A stretch of DNA of 64,000 nt from positions 331,501-395,500 of the forward strand of contig VIIQ02000075.1 in the NCBI GenBank assembly GCA_007449985.2, given 5' to 3'. The DNA comes from Desmodesmus armatus. Taxonomy: Eukaryota; Chlorophyta; Chlorophyceae; Sphaeropleales; Scenedesmaceae. The notes below the pieces were generated by a model that was not told the origin of the DNA, ran no database searches, and was given only the letters and a program-made list of their open reading frames with translations. The translations under genes and the position numbers were made by a program. Numbering within the stretch: the stretch's first letter is position 1; each line of letters begins with the position of its first letter. Positions 1 through 11,816 of this stretch are shown piece after piece.

Positions 1-945
1 GCCTTTGAGGCCCTCTAGCAGGCTGGGGCCCAGGCCTTCCAGCTGGTCGCTGAACTGCCGTGCTGCCGTGCTGCTGCTGACGTTGAGGGTGCTGCTGGCT
101 GTGGCTGGGGTGCGGGCACTGCTGCTGTCTGCTGTGGCACTGCTACTGCTGTTGGTGCTGTTGGTGCTGTTGGTGTTGTTGGCTTCATCCATGGAAGATT
201 GTGAGCTAGTGCTGCTGGGTGTTGCACTGGTCCATTTCAGGAGTGAGCTTGGCTGCATGAGCTGCTTGATGGCATTGTTTATCCCGCCGACCAGCTCCTC
301 CACCTCCTGCGCTGCCTGCTGCATCTCCCTTGCTGCTGCTTCCATCTCTGCTAGAGTCACTGACATGGCCTGCAGGTACAGCACCACCACAGCGTTGACC
401 AGCACTACGTTGAGCTACTCAGCCAGAAGGCGTCTCAACAGCTGTGGCAGAAGCTCTCTCACACTGCATAGTCCAGCTGACCGCACAGCACAATTGGAGG
501 GAAAGCCACTGAGCTGGCCGTGGGACGATGCCAACAGCACAATCACCGAGGCCGCTGCTCTCCTGCTCACCTGCATGACAGGCTTGATGTAAAGCAGGAA
601 GCACGTGGTTGCTGCTGCTATCAGGCAGGTTGCTACCAGGCCGAGGACAGCAAGCAGGCCCGGAACGGAAACCGTGACAACTGCTCCAACTGCTGCCGGT
701 GGTGCTTGCTGCTGCTGCATGTACTGCTGTTGCTGCACAGCAGCTTGAGTAACTTGGGCAGCGGTGACAACAGCCTCTGCACCAGCAGCAGCTCTTGCCA
801 CACACTTCCGTCTGCGCTGCACAGGCAAGGCAAGTGCACGACAGCTGCATGGTCTCTGGAATGGAAGCTGCCCATGATGCCCACTTGTGATTCTGACTGT
901 GTTGGTGTTCATGATTACAAAGATGACAGCGGTAGTGATGGGCAC
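1..945 (-). CDS. Membrane protein of unknown function (weakly DUF948-like), 3' end outside window
   Basis: Two exons: 945-571 and 414 running off the left edge; the intron (570-415) has a GTGAGC donor and TAG acceptor, and both parts are in frame. The 263 visible residues hold an Arg/Ala-rich N-terminus (possible organelle transit peptide), a Gln-rich stretch near residues 75-90, and a long hydrophobic segment (about 92-120) ending in YIKPVMQ. A second hydrophobic stretch (NVVLVNAVVVLYL) follows just after the splice, then an amphipathic Glu/Gln-rich helix like a coiled coil (EMEAAAREMQQAAQEVEELV) and a Ser/Thr/Asn-rich low-complexity tail. A membrane segment followed by a long charged helix recalls DUF948 proteins, but I see no diagnostic motif. 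It is divergent from the DUF1826 gene, 217 bp away. Coding status is well supported; function is unknown. Confidence 0.6.
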
Positions 946-1162
946 AACAATACGTAGAGCAACAAAAGCTTGGGGAGTTGTGATGGCAGTTGTGTGGGAG
1001 GTTTCAAAAAGGTTTCAGCCTTGCAAGCAATGCTTAACGGATGCCGACTTATAGTAACTGATTGATGAACATTTTACTGGACATACCACCCGCGCACGTG
1101 GTGATCCAGCACTTTTCAGACACCAGCAGCAGCAGCACCAACACCCACGTGGTGCACCAGCA

Positions 1163-2428
1163 GTGCCACCCACACAGCTTTTTGGCCATAGCGACATGGC
1201 AGCCACAGCAGCTGCAGTAGCTGTCAGTGCATTGACAAACAAAGGCGTCCGAGTCAGCCATGACATCCAGGACCTGCGGTCCAGCTCTGTCAATGTTGTG
1301 CATGTGCAGCGACCACGCATGGCTGTCCATGATCGTGCAGCAGCGCTCCTAAGCAAACCTGGCCTTCAAGTAAGTAGCAAAGGCAGTATCTGCTACATGG
1401 CGAAGTGTGCATGTGGCCATGCAGGTTGTCACCCTGCCGTGCCTGATTCCTGGACTGAGGCCAGGCTGTGACTTGTTGGCTGGTGCTTATAAGGCCGTGC
1501 TGGTGCTGCTGCAGGCCGTTATAAATGTCAGCACGCCCGAGGCAGCCACAGAATACATCCTATCAGCGGTGCAGCAACCAGAGATGCAACAACAGTTGCA
1601 TGCGGACCTGATTCAGGCTGTGCAATTGATCAGTACCACCCTGAAATTGGATCATGTGCATGCCAAGCTGCAAGTGATACAGCAGCAGAGCTGCCCGAAT
1701 TGGCATGCAGACACAGTGGGGATGCGGATGTTGGCCACCTATGCAGGGCCCGGCACATGGTACATTGCCAACAGGTGTGCAGCAGCTGGGGCCCGAGGGG
1801 GTTGCAGCGGTGTGTTGTAGCAAGTAGTTTTGAATCAACAGAACAGTCCTGGGTCACAATGGTGACATGCCACAACGAACACTAGGCAAGTCAGTGCAGA
1901 GAGTGCTTGACATGGTGACCGCATGTGACGCTGTTTCCTGCAATTGACACCTGGGTTGCTGCTGGCTGTGTTGCAGGTATGTCAGGCGCAAGTACAACCC
2001 ACTCACTGGCGACGTGTCCATTGCTGGTGTGGACGAGCAGCATGGCATACAGACGGCAGCGGGCGACCTGCTATTCCTCAAGGGCAATGCTTTTCCTGGT
2101 CTATTTGGTGAGCACAGCTGTTGGCCAGCAAGACATGGTGACTAGAGTCAACACAGAGTCAAAACACACAGCAGGGCTGCTTGGTAGCTACTGCTGCAGC
2201 TGACCACTTTTTAGGCAGCGCCAGCAATGGAGTGCACAGGTCGGGTACAGGTCTATATCTTCTGCTTTAACTGCATGTAGTGTTGCTTGAAGAGCCTGCA
2301 GTGTTGGGTGAAGCGGCATGTCGTGTGGTGTGCTATGCTGTGCAGGTGCTGGAGCTGTTCACAAGTCACCAGAGTTGCTGGATGGTGGTACAAGGCTGCT
2401 GCTGACAGTTGATGATGCCTGCTGTTGA
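1163..2428 (+). CDS. DUF1826 family protein
   Basis: Four exons: 1163-1369, 1515-1774, 1977-2107, 2346-2428; 681 nt in one frame give 226 residues. An internal ATG at 1196 is an alternative start. DUF1826 hallmarks appear in order: an N-terminal strand ending in VHVQRPR, then CPNWHADTVGMRMLATYAGPGT (conserved Cys, His-x-Asp and TY-GPGT), GDLLFLKGNAFPG, and near the C-terminus AVHKSP followed by RLLLTVD. The His/Asp arrangement and late His look like a small metal-dependent, cupin-like fold, but the family is biochemically uncharacterised. In bacteria DUF1826 genes have been noted near zinc-homeostasis genes; nothing here tests that. A TGTAA signal lies at 2587-2591. Family assignment is firm, function open. 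Confidence 0.85.
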
Positions 2429-2586
2429 CTCTTTGCAGCTGGTACGTCTTTGCAGTTGGTATGAGTGGAATGGCTTGTGAAGCGGGTGGGCAGCGGGGCT
2501 GCATGCAGGGCTGGCACTGGTTGGTGACGTGCAGCAGCCCTTTCGGCGCTCCCATGCGATTCCGTGTGCATCTAGGTTGTTGCTGA

Positions 2587-2591
2587 TGTAA
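2587..2591 (+). terminator. TGTAA polyadenylation signal, DUF1826 gene
   Basis: TGTAA, the usual green-algal signal, 159 nt after the stop; a second one is at 2677-2681. Confidence 0.5.
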
Positions 2592-2666
2592 TTTGTTTGC
2601 AGGTAAATTGTTTGCGGGTTTGGGGAAGCAGGCTCTCATCACTGGATGGCCATCCAGCAGTGGCTG

Positions 2667-2671
2667 TTACA
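2667..2671 (-). terminator. TGTAA polyadenylation signal, RluA-extension-like gene
   Basis: Minus-strand TGTAA 72 nt past the stop codon, in the convergent spacer with DUF1826. Confidence 0.55.
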
Positions 2672-2742
2672 CTAGGATGTAACCCTTTTTGTGAACACAT
2701 GCGGCTTGTGAACACATGCGGCGAAGGCCTCCCTCCAAGGCG

Positions 2743-4153
2743 TCACAATGTTGGTGCACACAACATGGTGCCCAGTATGGCACAACACTTGTCACAAGGA
2801 CCGTACAGCCTGCAGTGCTGCCGGCTGCTACTGGGATCCAAAGCACCTCCCAGCACAGCAGCTCGGCCCTGCTTTGCCTTGCTTGCCGAGCGTGGCGCGC
2901 TGCCAAACCAAACCTCACACATGGCTGTAGGGGTCAACCCCTGCTGGGCAGCTGCATGGAGCAGCTTAGGCGCACAGCAGTCACCCACACCAGCAGGCAT
3001 CCCCACAAAACCCTTCCCGGCACGGGTGACGGGTGCGCTGGGATTGTACTTGTCCCTGTAGCTGGCATAGACGTCTAGCAACGACAGCGGCTGCCCGCCC
3101 ACCGTGGCAGTGTTGTAAGAGTGTTGAATTTGCTGCAACAGACGGTGTGAGAGGCAGCGCCGCCTGCGCTTCAGCAGCTGCCTCTGCTGCTGCTCAAAGC
3201 TGGCTGCATCCCCCTGCTGTTGCCTGTGCTGACTGCGCTTGCGTTGCCCGGGAGCCTGTGTTGTTGCCTGCCCAGCCTGCATGTGTTGTTGCTGCTGGTC
3301 GAGCTGGTGCAGGCGTGCTGACATGCCTTCAATGACGTGCCGTGTCTTGACATACACTGGAGACTCATTGATGATCCCCGCCACAGGGCCAACCCACCCT
3401 GCACAAATGGGCACCAGCAACTAGGTCAGCAAGCAGTCTGACAGGGTTCCCTGCAGCTGTTGGTACTATTCGTCTGCTGTGGGGTGTGCGGTGGTTGAAG
3501 GCCAACCCTTGGGTGTTCTGTGGTGTTGATAAGGGCCACAAAACAATTCCTACAGCAAAAGGCCAAAAAAAGGGCCAATACTGCATGCGGGTATGGGTAA
3601 CTGTAATCTAGGCCACTCACTACCACTACAAGAGGCCATTGCCGGTCTTACCTGGGATGTGCCAACTCTCGGTGATTTGGCCAGAGAATGCCTTGAGCAC
3701 ATGCTGCTGTCCCTGGCTGTCTGTTGCCAGCAGCATTCCGAGCATGCGGCCTGGCCCCAGGGTGAAAAGGTAGTCTAGGGAAAACCTGGGGTCCGGGGGG
3801 CCCACGCTTTCGTAATCCAACCTTTGATGCTGACAGATCAAGCTGAGCATTTCTTGCAAAGCAGTAACTGCTTCAGGAGAACATGCCAGAAAATGTGAGC
3901 CCCCACATATGGTACACCTGCCACCATAAGTTGGGTGAGCACCACTGATAGGCGCTGGACGGCGATGGAAAACAGCAGCAGGCTCAGGATAACAGCTGTT
4001 GGGTCCTTCAGTGGACTGTGCTGCACGTGAAAAAACCACCACCCGGCCACAGCTTGGCGATGCCATGTGGTGTGGGCTAGGAAGGTTGAGGTTGGGCAGA
4101 CACTGCCTGGTGCCTGGGTGGGTGAGAAGCACTCCTTTGCAGCTCATGTGCAT
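2743..4153 (-). CDS. RluA N-terminal-extension-like protein without a pseudouridine synthase domain
   Basis: Two exons, 4153-3652 and 3398-2743, 1158 nt, 385 residues; ATG codons at 4147 and about 4066 are alternatives. Exon 1 carries a CTICGG motif, then LGPGRMLGMLLATDSQGQ and LKAFSGQ; exon 2 opens with GWVGPVAGIINES, has a Gln/Arg-rich helical middle, then LLDVYASY, PAGVGDCCAPKLLHAA, AMCEVWFG and YGPCDKCCAILGTML. This order (GKMFGVL...AFSGK...FVPPVFD...GxGDCCAPKLL...EFWWG...C..KC.PIL) is what I know from the roughly 300-residue N-terminal region of long gammaproteobacterial RluA-family proteins. The catalytic RluA domain with its HRLD motif is absent, since a stop follows directly. Paired Cys residues suggest metal binding. 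A TGTAA signal is 72 nt downstream. A role in RNA modification is inference by association only. Confidence 0.7.
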
Positions 4154-4467
4154 TTACGTTTTACACTAACAAGGATACACGGCGTAAGGAGCTCAATGAA
4201 AGACAAGATGATGTTACTGCTGCTACAGCTGCCAGAGCAGAGTTTGCTGCTGCAGCCAGCCTGTCTGCTGTACAGCTGGTTGCTAAAGCCACGAAACGCA
4301 ACGGATATATATAAGAGAAGAGTATTGGGGTCCGGAAGCTGGTGTATATATATATATACACGAAACAACGTGGTTGTCGATGAGAATGGCTGTCCATGCT
4401 TCTCATCGTGAAAATGAATGGCTGCAGCTGGTGGTCAAAGTGACAACAAAGTATGTTGAAGCAGCCT

Positions 4468-4728
4468 GGGGTAGCGTTTTTTTGAAGCTGATACACCCTG
4501 TTCGTCTGACCGGGGGGGAGCGAGGAGCGATAGAACGGTTTTGGGCAGCTCAGGGGGGGGTAGCAACTGCAATGTGGCCTGATCTAGCCTGATCTGCAGT
4601 AAAACAGTGCTGGGAGGGGGGGTGAGCAAGGAGCACTTTGGCCCCTGAAACCATGCCCCCCGGGGGGGAGCAACTCCATCCCTGACACAGACGAACACGG
4701 TGTATCAGCTTCAAAAAAACGTTACCCC
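4468..4728. mobile_element. MITE-like element with about 40-bp inverted terminal repeats
   Basis: The left end (4468-4508, GGGGTAGCGTTTTTTTGAAG onward) matches the reverse complement of the right end (4688-4728) with two or three mismatches, through the shared core GAAGCTGATACACC. The 180-bp interior has G-runs and no open reading frame of note. A non-coding unit of about 260 bp with terminal inverted repeats is typical of a non-autonomous DNA transposon. I could not define a clear target-site duplication. Confidence 0.65.
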
Positions 4729-4840
4729 TGGGCATGTGTAACTTGCTGCTGTCCCTCTGCATGTCTGTTGGTGGTAGATCGATGCTTGCAACAGATTTAC
4801 CTTCAATCCCTACCTGCTCAACACAGTGAATGTGCACTGC

Positions 4841-4902
4841 GCACACCCCACATCTGTGCATGTGAGCACCAGCACACCCCACATCTGTGCATGTGAGCAC
4901 CA
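4841..4902. repeat. 31-bp tandem duplication
   Basis: Two identical 31-nt units (4841-4871 and 4872-4902), each starting GCACACCCCACATCTGTGCA. Spacer DNA; no function visible. Confidence 0.9.
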
Positions 4903-5387
4903 ACAAACCCACACCCTTTCAAGAACACCACTCCCGGCATGGGATGGCAGGCTGTCCTGCCCAGCAGAATATGTGGGCAGTACACATACAGCTAGGAAGT
5001 GATACGAACAATCTACCCTTATGCACTCTAGCTGAGGTGGCTCAACATGATGCTCACAGTCCACTGCAAAACAGCCACAGTCAACCCTGTCGCGATAACT
5101 AACCTGCCCTGTCCTACAAACGTTGTGCATCCAACTGCCTATGTGCAAAGCAAGTGCCAACCATTGCAGCCTGCAAAGTCGAGGTGAAGTTGCCCCTGTG
5201 GCAAAAGAGGATACAAGCAAAATGGTGCAAGCGCCTGTTTGACACAAGTTTGTGGCAGGCCGCCAACAAGCGACGCTGCAGCCGCCAGTGTCATGCTGTC
5301 TCGTTTCGTCATCAGCACCACTGGCAGATCAGACATACAAGACGGCCCCTGTCTGCAGGAGCCGTTGCCGCTTGTTGCGCAAGCATG

Positions 5388-8300
5388 CTACAGCTCCTCC
5401 TCCTCTTCCTCCTCAGCCAGGTGTAGCTTGTCAATGGCTGACTTGATGGAAGCACGGTCAGCAGCAGCAGGCTTCAGGTCGAGGGCTGCACACACACATC
5501 ACAGCCACACCCGCAGACATAATACAGTCAAACTAAAGCATTGGAACAAAAACCAACACTGTGAACCCAAAGTTCGAGCATCGCAGTCCAGCGGATGCTA
5601 TGCAGGGCTGCTTTTCTTGGTATGTTTGACAGACAGCAGCAGCAACAAAGGAGGACGGTGCTGATGCTGATGCGGGGGTTGTGCTGTGAGCAGCTCTGCA
5701 GCGTACCGGTGTTGAAGGCTGTCAGCGCTGCGTCTGGGTTGCGCAGGCGCTTGTGCAGGCGGCCCATCATAATGTGCACCGCAGCCTCCCGAGGCACGAT
5801 GCCCTGCAGCAACAGTGGCCAGGATGACATGCACAGCAGGCAAACATGCGGGTTGTGTTTGACAGCACGCCAGTTCGGAAAGGCATACGAGGGTCTTGGT
5901 TTGAACCATCCTGCAGAGTACTGCCATTGGCAGCTGTCATGGACGCAAGCAAGTGGCAGCTGACAACTCCAGCCAGTGCAGTGGAACAGGCATGCAATAT
6001 GGATGCTGGGCATTGCGCTGCTCATGCCGCGTACTCACCGCCAGCTCCTGCAGCTGCTGCAGCGCCTCTTCCAGCCGCTCCTGGGCCATGAGCACATTGG
6101 CGAGCTCAAACCGCGCCAGCGGGTTGCGTGTGTCGAGCGCTATCGCTGCCTGCGTCAACAAACCACGTCATGCAGGGGAGCATGTACGAATGTGCAGTGC
6201 TTACGACCAGACTCCAACAGGCGAGGCAACCCTTGTGATTTTGGGCTGTAATAAGATGCTGACAAAACCACACCAGGACAGATGTACCGTCCGGCCGCTC
6301 GCTGCCCCCGTGCCTACACACATGACAACCTGACTGATAACAGCATTCACCTATTGGAATGGTTCGTGTAAATGTCATCCACTGCCAGCGCACCTTGAGC
6401 TGCCGCACAGCTTCATCCAGCCCGCCCATCTTGTGCAGCGCCAGGCCGCAGCAGCAGCGCAGCACGCTGCTGGCGGGGTTGACCCTGCAGGCGAGCTCAA
6501 AGTGCCCCAGAGCCTCTGCATACTTCTCCTGCTTCATCTTGATCTGACCCAGGCCATACCTGCACGAGCCAACCAGGCAATCGGCAGCGCGTGGATTCAC
6601 TGGGTGAAAGGGCGATGGAATGCTCAGCAATGTCAGCATCACCTTATCTGACATGCTGCAGGCTCTGTCAAAAGCAACCAAGCAATAGTTGCTTGGACAA
6701 TGAAACAAGCTCCTAAGGCAAGGCTGGTGCACTGCATCTGCTGGGCAATAACTGGTGCGGAGGCTCGCAGTAGGCAAGCTCTGCGGCTGCCTCAGGTGGT
6801 GCTGCTTGTTATGCTCTGCTGAGTGTACCGAAACTCACAAGGCATGGTAGTGTCTGCTGTCACACCGCAGTGCATGCTGGTAGGATATGGCTGCTGCTGC
6901 CAGGTCATCATTGGCCAGCTGCTCATGACCCGCAAGGCTGGCTGAAGGAACGCAGGATGGGCAACCAGCACACAGAAGTTGTCAGGACCCCACTACCTCA
7001 AGCCAGCCGGTTGGCTTGGCAACATGCGTTGGGCGCCCAGCGCTGTACAAATCCATCCCCCGCACATGTTTTGTCTGTGGCTGCAGGCTGGGCAAGCGAA
7101 AGCAATGACCTGTGCTGACTGCTGGGAGCACCTGGGGTGGCTAGTCAGCATGCATGTAGCAGTGGCAATTGCCTGCGTGCCTGCCATGTAGTGAAGCTGC
7201 TGCACTTGCCCAATCACCTGCATAGGACACGTGTGGGTCCAGCTGCAACGCCCGCTGGAACAGCCGCACAGCAGCCTCATGCTCTCGCTGCAGGCTGAAG
7301 CAGTTGCCAGCAGCACACCTGCAGGTGCCGACACCAAGACGCTTGTGCTCAAGTCATTCCGTGCAACCTTCATCACCATCCATGCGAAGGACAAGCCAGC
7401 GGGTGGATGCAGTGTGCACAGAGCCAATCTGTCAAGTAATGTCCACAAGCACCAGTTGTCACTGCAGCCCTCACCATGCCTGCGGTGCCAGCCTGTCAGT
7501 TGCCAGGCAGGTCTGTGCCAGGTGTGCCAGCTCCACATCCTTCTTCAGGTGCCAGAGCACTGTGCTGTACAGCTCCATGTCCTGCATGAGACATGACGTA
7601 AACAGCACAGTCTAGGTCTTGAGGATGATGCGCCCAACAGCTAAAAACGCTGATGTGCTGTCTTGTGGTTGTGTTCCATTGATGATGATGCAATCAAGGC
7701 CCTTGCATGCTGTGACACCCTGCACAGTCCACACATCGCAGCAGGAAAGGCACTGGACATGTCCAGCATGTGCGATTCAGTAATCACCTTGAGCATGGCT
7801 GGTCGAGTGGTGACCTACAACCCAGCTTCCCCCACGAGCCTCAAGCCCCCCAGCATGTATGGCGAGTCCCCAGCGTTCCCAGTGGGCCTCACCTCCAGAT
7901 TTAGAGGGTCTGCTGTTCGTGCCGCCTCGAAAGCCTCTGCAGCGCGCGCATAGTCCACCAGCTCGTACAAGCAGCGGCCTATTAGCAGCAGAACCCCCGC
8001 GCTGCAGCGCTGGCTGGCTGGCAGCGTGCCCAGGGCCTGCAGCGCCTCCCTGCAATGGAACTGGCTGAGCTGGTGGTGCGCCAGCCGCAGAGGCAGGAAG
8101 ATGGACTGTAGCTGCGGACATCAAACACACACACACCCAACATGACCAACACACTCAGAAAAGGTTGTCCAGGTGCCTGCCAGGTGCGAAAATTTGTCAT
8201 TAGAGGCATCCATTTGCTTGTTGGGCATCAACAAGCAAATGGAACTTGACGCCCATACTGCTTGGGGCACATACAAACCTATCAGCGCCTGAACGCCACT

Positions 8301-11300
8301 TGGTGTCCATGTTCCTGCGACAGCCCTTTTGCACACCGACGCGCCATGCAGCCACAGGCAACATGCTGCTGAATGCAACATGCGCACAGGCACAGCGAAA
8401 CTCACTTGGTCCTGCTGCTGCTGTTGCAGAGGCGGCGGCGGCAACTTGAGCTGCTGCCATAAGTAGCTGCTGCCATGGAGCTGCTGCTGCTGCTGGTCGT
8501 ACTGCTGCTTGCCGACGCCTGCCACTTGGGTGTTCTCCTGTGCGTCATGCTCGCCGTCAGCAGCACCCTGACTGCCGCGCCGCTGAGGGCCCGGAGGCAG
8601 TACCGGGCTGGGCTGCTGCATCTGGTTGGGGTCCTGCCGCCCCAGGGGTGTTGGAGTCTCTCCATGCGCAGCAGCAAGCCGCGCACTGCGCCTTTGATGC
8701 ACATGCACACAGTGACAACAGCACAAGGAGAGGGGTTCGGTACCGCTGTCATAGTTGGGCTTGTGGCCTTACAAGGTGGGTGACACAAGTTCAGTAGAAC
8801 ATGGCAAAGGGCCATTCAAGCTGCTGACACTGCAGTAGCAGTCATGAAGAGATCTGCGTGTTCTTTCAAAACGCGCTGTTCGCAGTACACTGAGCACAGA
8901 GCGCATTGCCACCCATGGCAAGGTGCTGAACAGAGTGACCTGCTGGCAGGAAGCACCACACCTGGGCGTGGAGTTGTCAGTGGCAAACAGTCGCCCAGCT
9001 GCCTTGGAAGCCTTGCGGCCCCTGGGACCAGCACCTGCAGGACCGGCACCAACCCCAATGGTGCACATGCCCGCCTTCTGCTTGCCCAGCGTGGGTGTGC
9101 GGCTGCCAGCAGGAGGCTCAGGGAAGCCTGGGAAGAAGCCTGAGTGTGGCAACAGAGTAACAATCCAAACCTTGGCATCAGCCAGCACAATGCAGGCTCA
9201 CAAGCTCCTTGCAGTTGTGTATAAACCAGTGCCTCAGGTCGGGTTTGTGCGCGTCAACCGCCAGAGTGTCCAGGCAAGCATTAGCTGACGCATCCAGATG
9301 TGCGATGTCTCGAGCAACAAAAAGTGCATATGCTGAAGCACATACAGTACTGTGTAAGATGGATGCAGTCACATTGCAGCAGCGTGAGAGTGCTCTAATA
9401 TAGGTAATCTGTGGCTTTGGCACATGCTGCACAACGTGTACGAGCGTGCATTGCTCACCCTTGGGCTGTACTGCTGGTGGTGCTGCCGGCCCTGCTGTGG
9501 GCGATGGTGTGACAAATGTCAACATCTGGGGCGTGTGACCAGCGGCAAAGGCACCTGGCCCAAGGTTGCTGCAGGCACATCAGCAGACAGTCACTCGAAA
9601 CAAGGGCAACCGATGCACGTGCAATCGTGAGTATGTCTGCCTGAAGTCCCCGGCGGTGAGTGGTGCGACCATACGTCCCTGGTGCAATCATGGTCCAGCC
9701 CTGACATGGAACTTGTGCTGAAATGCTGCAAGTTTCGGTCCTGGCCTTGCTGGGCGTGGTGCGCTGCCTACTTGCATTGCGCCCTGCATGAAGTCATTCA
9801 TACATTGTTGCATGTGAGCAGCAGCCAGCACACCTGTTGTCTTCGCCTGGTGACGTTGACATGGGGGCAGCATCGCCTCCAGACCAGTCCATGCCTGGAG
9901 TCCCATCCGGCGGTGACTGCTGCTGCATGTGCGGCTGCTGCTGCTGCTCATGCCACTGCTGCGGCGGGTGATGGCTGCTGTGTGCGGTGTGCTGCTGCTG
10001 CTGTTGCTGCTGGGTCAGTCGCTCCTGCAGCGCTGACAGCTGGGCTGGGTCGCAGAACTGAGCAGTCTTCTCAGGGACGCCTGCAACAGGCAGGGGGCAC
10101 AGCCACAGCAGACAAAAACCAGAAACCCTCAGCAGCTGACATGACTGTCCTGCAGAGCCCAAAGAGTTTATTGCAGGGCCCCAAAAGTGTCCTGCAGCCC
10201 ATCAAGTGCATACCCGGTCTACTGCTGGTGCTGAACGCGCATTTCTGCACGCTGACACCAGGTGCCCGCCACGTGCACAAACGTAATTGATGCCCGCAAA
10301 AAAAGCCACCTGTTGGACCGTCCAGCATACACGCTCTGCCAGCAGCACGCCCTGCGCCCCACTTGCACTGCAGTAGACCACGGGGCGGTAGCCTGTGCTG
10401 GACCTCACTCAGTTGCAACCATTCATGCCTGCAGTACTTTGCGGCACAGCTGCTGCAGTACACTTTCACATTCCTCGCTTTGACACAACTCACCCAGCAT
10501 GCACAGCTCGGTGAAGGCCACCCACAGCATGGGGTCCAATTGCAGAGCTCTGCTGTAAAACTCCGCTGCCCTGCCTGGCCGCCCCGTCAGCCTGTTGATG
10601 CGCCCTAGCAGGTACCAGCCTGCAGCTCCGTTGGGCACCTGCATGCACCAGATGGGCCAGCACACACGCCTTTCGCCATGCAGGATCATCAGACACATGA
10701 GCAGGCTGACGATGCTGAAGTTCTGGCTGCCCAACAACCTGTGCATGTGTTACGTGCATCAAGGGCAGGATGCACTGTGGGTATGAACCATTGCTGGCTC
10801 GCAAGCACCGTCCCAGCAGCAAGCAATACTGCATGACAGGCAGCAAGCTGCTCACCTGTGCCTCTCCATGGCCGATCAGCACAGACTCTGCCTCTGTGTA
10901 CTGACGAAGATCCAGGCAGCAGAGAGCAGCCAGGTACCTACTGCTTGCACTGGCAGCACCTGCAGGGTGGTGTTCACATAGCATTCAGGCGTGCTGATGG
11001 AAGGCAAGCGAGGCAGCATGGGCTTTGTGCTGCTGATGTGCATGGTGACAAGTCACAAAACTCGCACCTTTGAGCAGCTGCACAGCCCTGTAGCCCTGGC
11101 CACAGTGCCGGTAGCAAGTGGCCAGCAGGTACTTGTGGTGCTGCAGGAAAGCAATGACGTGGACGAGCTCGTCAGCATCCAGGGCTGGCAAGGGCCCTGG
11201 CCACAGTTGCTGCTTCTGCGTAAGGTTTGCAGTGGGTGCTTTACCTCATCAGGAAACGGGCTGGTCGCCACAAGCCTTTCTGCTAGGAAGCGCGCATTCT

Positions 11301-11355
11301 CATGGAGACCAAGGGAGAGACTGCTGTGTACGGCATGCACCAGGTACTGCTCCAT
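5388..11355 (-). CDS. CDC27: Anaphase-promoting complex subunit 3 (CDC27/APC3)
   Basis: Sixteen exons: 11355-11245, 11209-11068, 10959-10856, 10638-10494, 10080-9834, 9568-9459, 9139-8962, 8691-8406, 8111-7893, 7581-7475, 7318-7218, 6941-6839, 6559-6394, 6149-6039, 5803-5707, 5485-5388. They total 2325 nt in one frame (774 residues), the usual CDC27 length. APC3 is a TPR scaffold of the anaphase-promoting complex, the cell-cycle ubiquitin ligase, and docks the C-terminal IR tails of co-activators. The N-terminal TPRs include ENARFLAERL, LLATCYRHCG and GWYLLGRINRLTG. The linker has a poly-Gln stretch and the conserved TPQMLTFVTPSP and TPRRSARL motifs. The C-terminal TPRs (about residue 442 on) include GNCFSLQREHEAAV, AGHEQLAND, YGLGQIKMKQEKY and NPLARFELANVLM, ending in a run of Glu residues. 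It is divergent from TRAP-alpha. No frame defect seen. Confidence 0.97.
8210..8242. repeat. Perfect 14-bp-arm palindrome in CDC27 intron 8
   Basis: Arms 8210-8223 (CCATTTGCTTGTTG) and 8229-8242 are exact reverse complements around a 5-nt loop. It lies inside a CDC27 intron away from splice sites. Confidence 0.85.
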
Positions 11356-11816
11356 GGGCTGACAGCCTGCTCACACAACCGAAGTCATCCTGCTTTAGCA
11401 ACTGCTGTTGGGTAAAGCTCTGCAGGCAGTCTAGGTTCAGTGGGTTCAGGAGAGGTGGGACTCTCTATCAGTAGATCAACACTCTGCTTTTCAATCTGGG
11501 AAGGCACGTCAGGGTCTGTCGTTGTCAACGACCGTTGAAAGCATGGCAGAACAAGGCTGACAGATACAACAAGCAACTCCTTCAGGTCACAAACAAAGTG
11601 TGATCAGCGGTTTAGCTGTTTCGTTCCGTTCTGTTTCATTAGTTGCTTGGTAAGGCTCACGTTGCATCCGCAGAACACATTGCTGTCTTTGCGGGTCTTT
11701 TTGTTGCAACGAGAGAGGTGTCCTGTCCGGTCTCACAGCTCAACCACCTTGGCCGCTGTGTAGGAAGCAGCGAACGTAGGAGGCTGTTTGCCCAGACGAC
11801 ACACAACATAAACAGC
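11356..11816. promoter_or_regulatory. Shared divergent promoter region of CDC27 and TRAP-alpha
   Basis: 461 bp separate the two start codons on opposite strands. It must hold both 5' UTRs and promoters. I see no TATA box or known motif that I could assign. Confidence 0.5.

Larger units (their letters stand above)
4154..5387. other. Spacer between two minus-strand genes
   Basis: No convincing gene. It holds a short (TA)n run at about 4344-4358, the inverted-repeat element at 4468-4728 and a 31-bp tandem duplication at 4841-4902. It must include the promoter of the 2.7-4.2 kb gene and the 3' UTR of CDC27; no TGTAA signal for CDC27 was found on the minus strand here. Confidence 0.6.

Noticed and set aside
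4810..5247. 145-codon minus-strand ORF in the spacer
   Set aside because: Cys/Trp-rich noise spanning the 31-bp tandem repeat; no family features.
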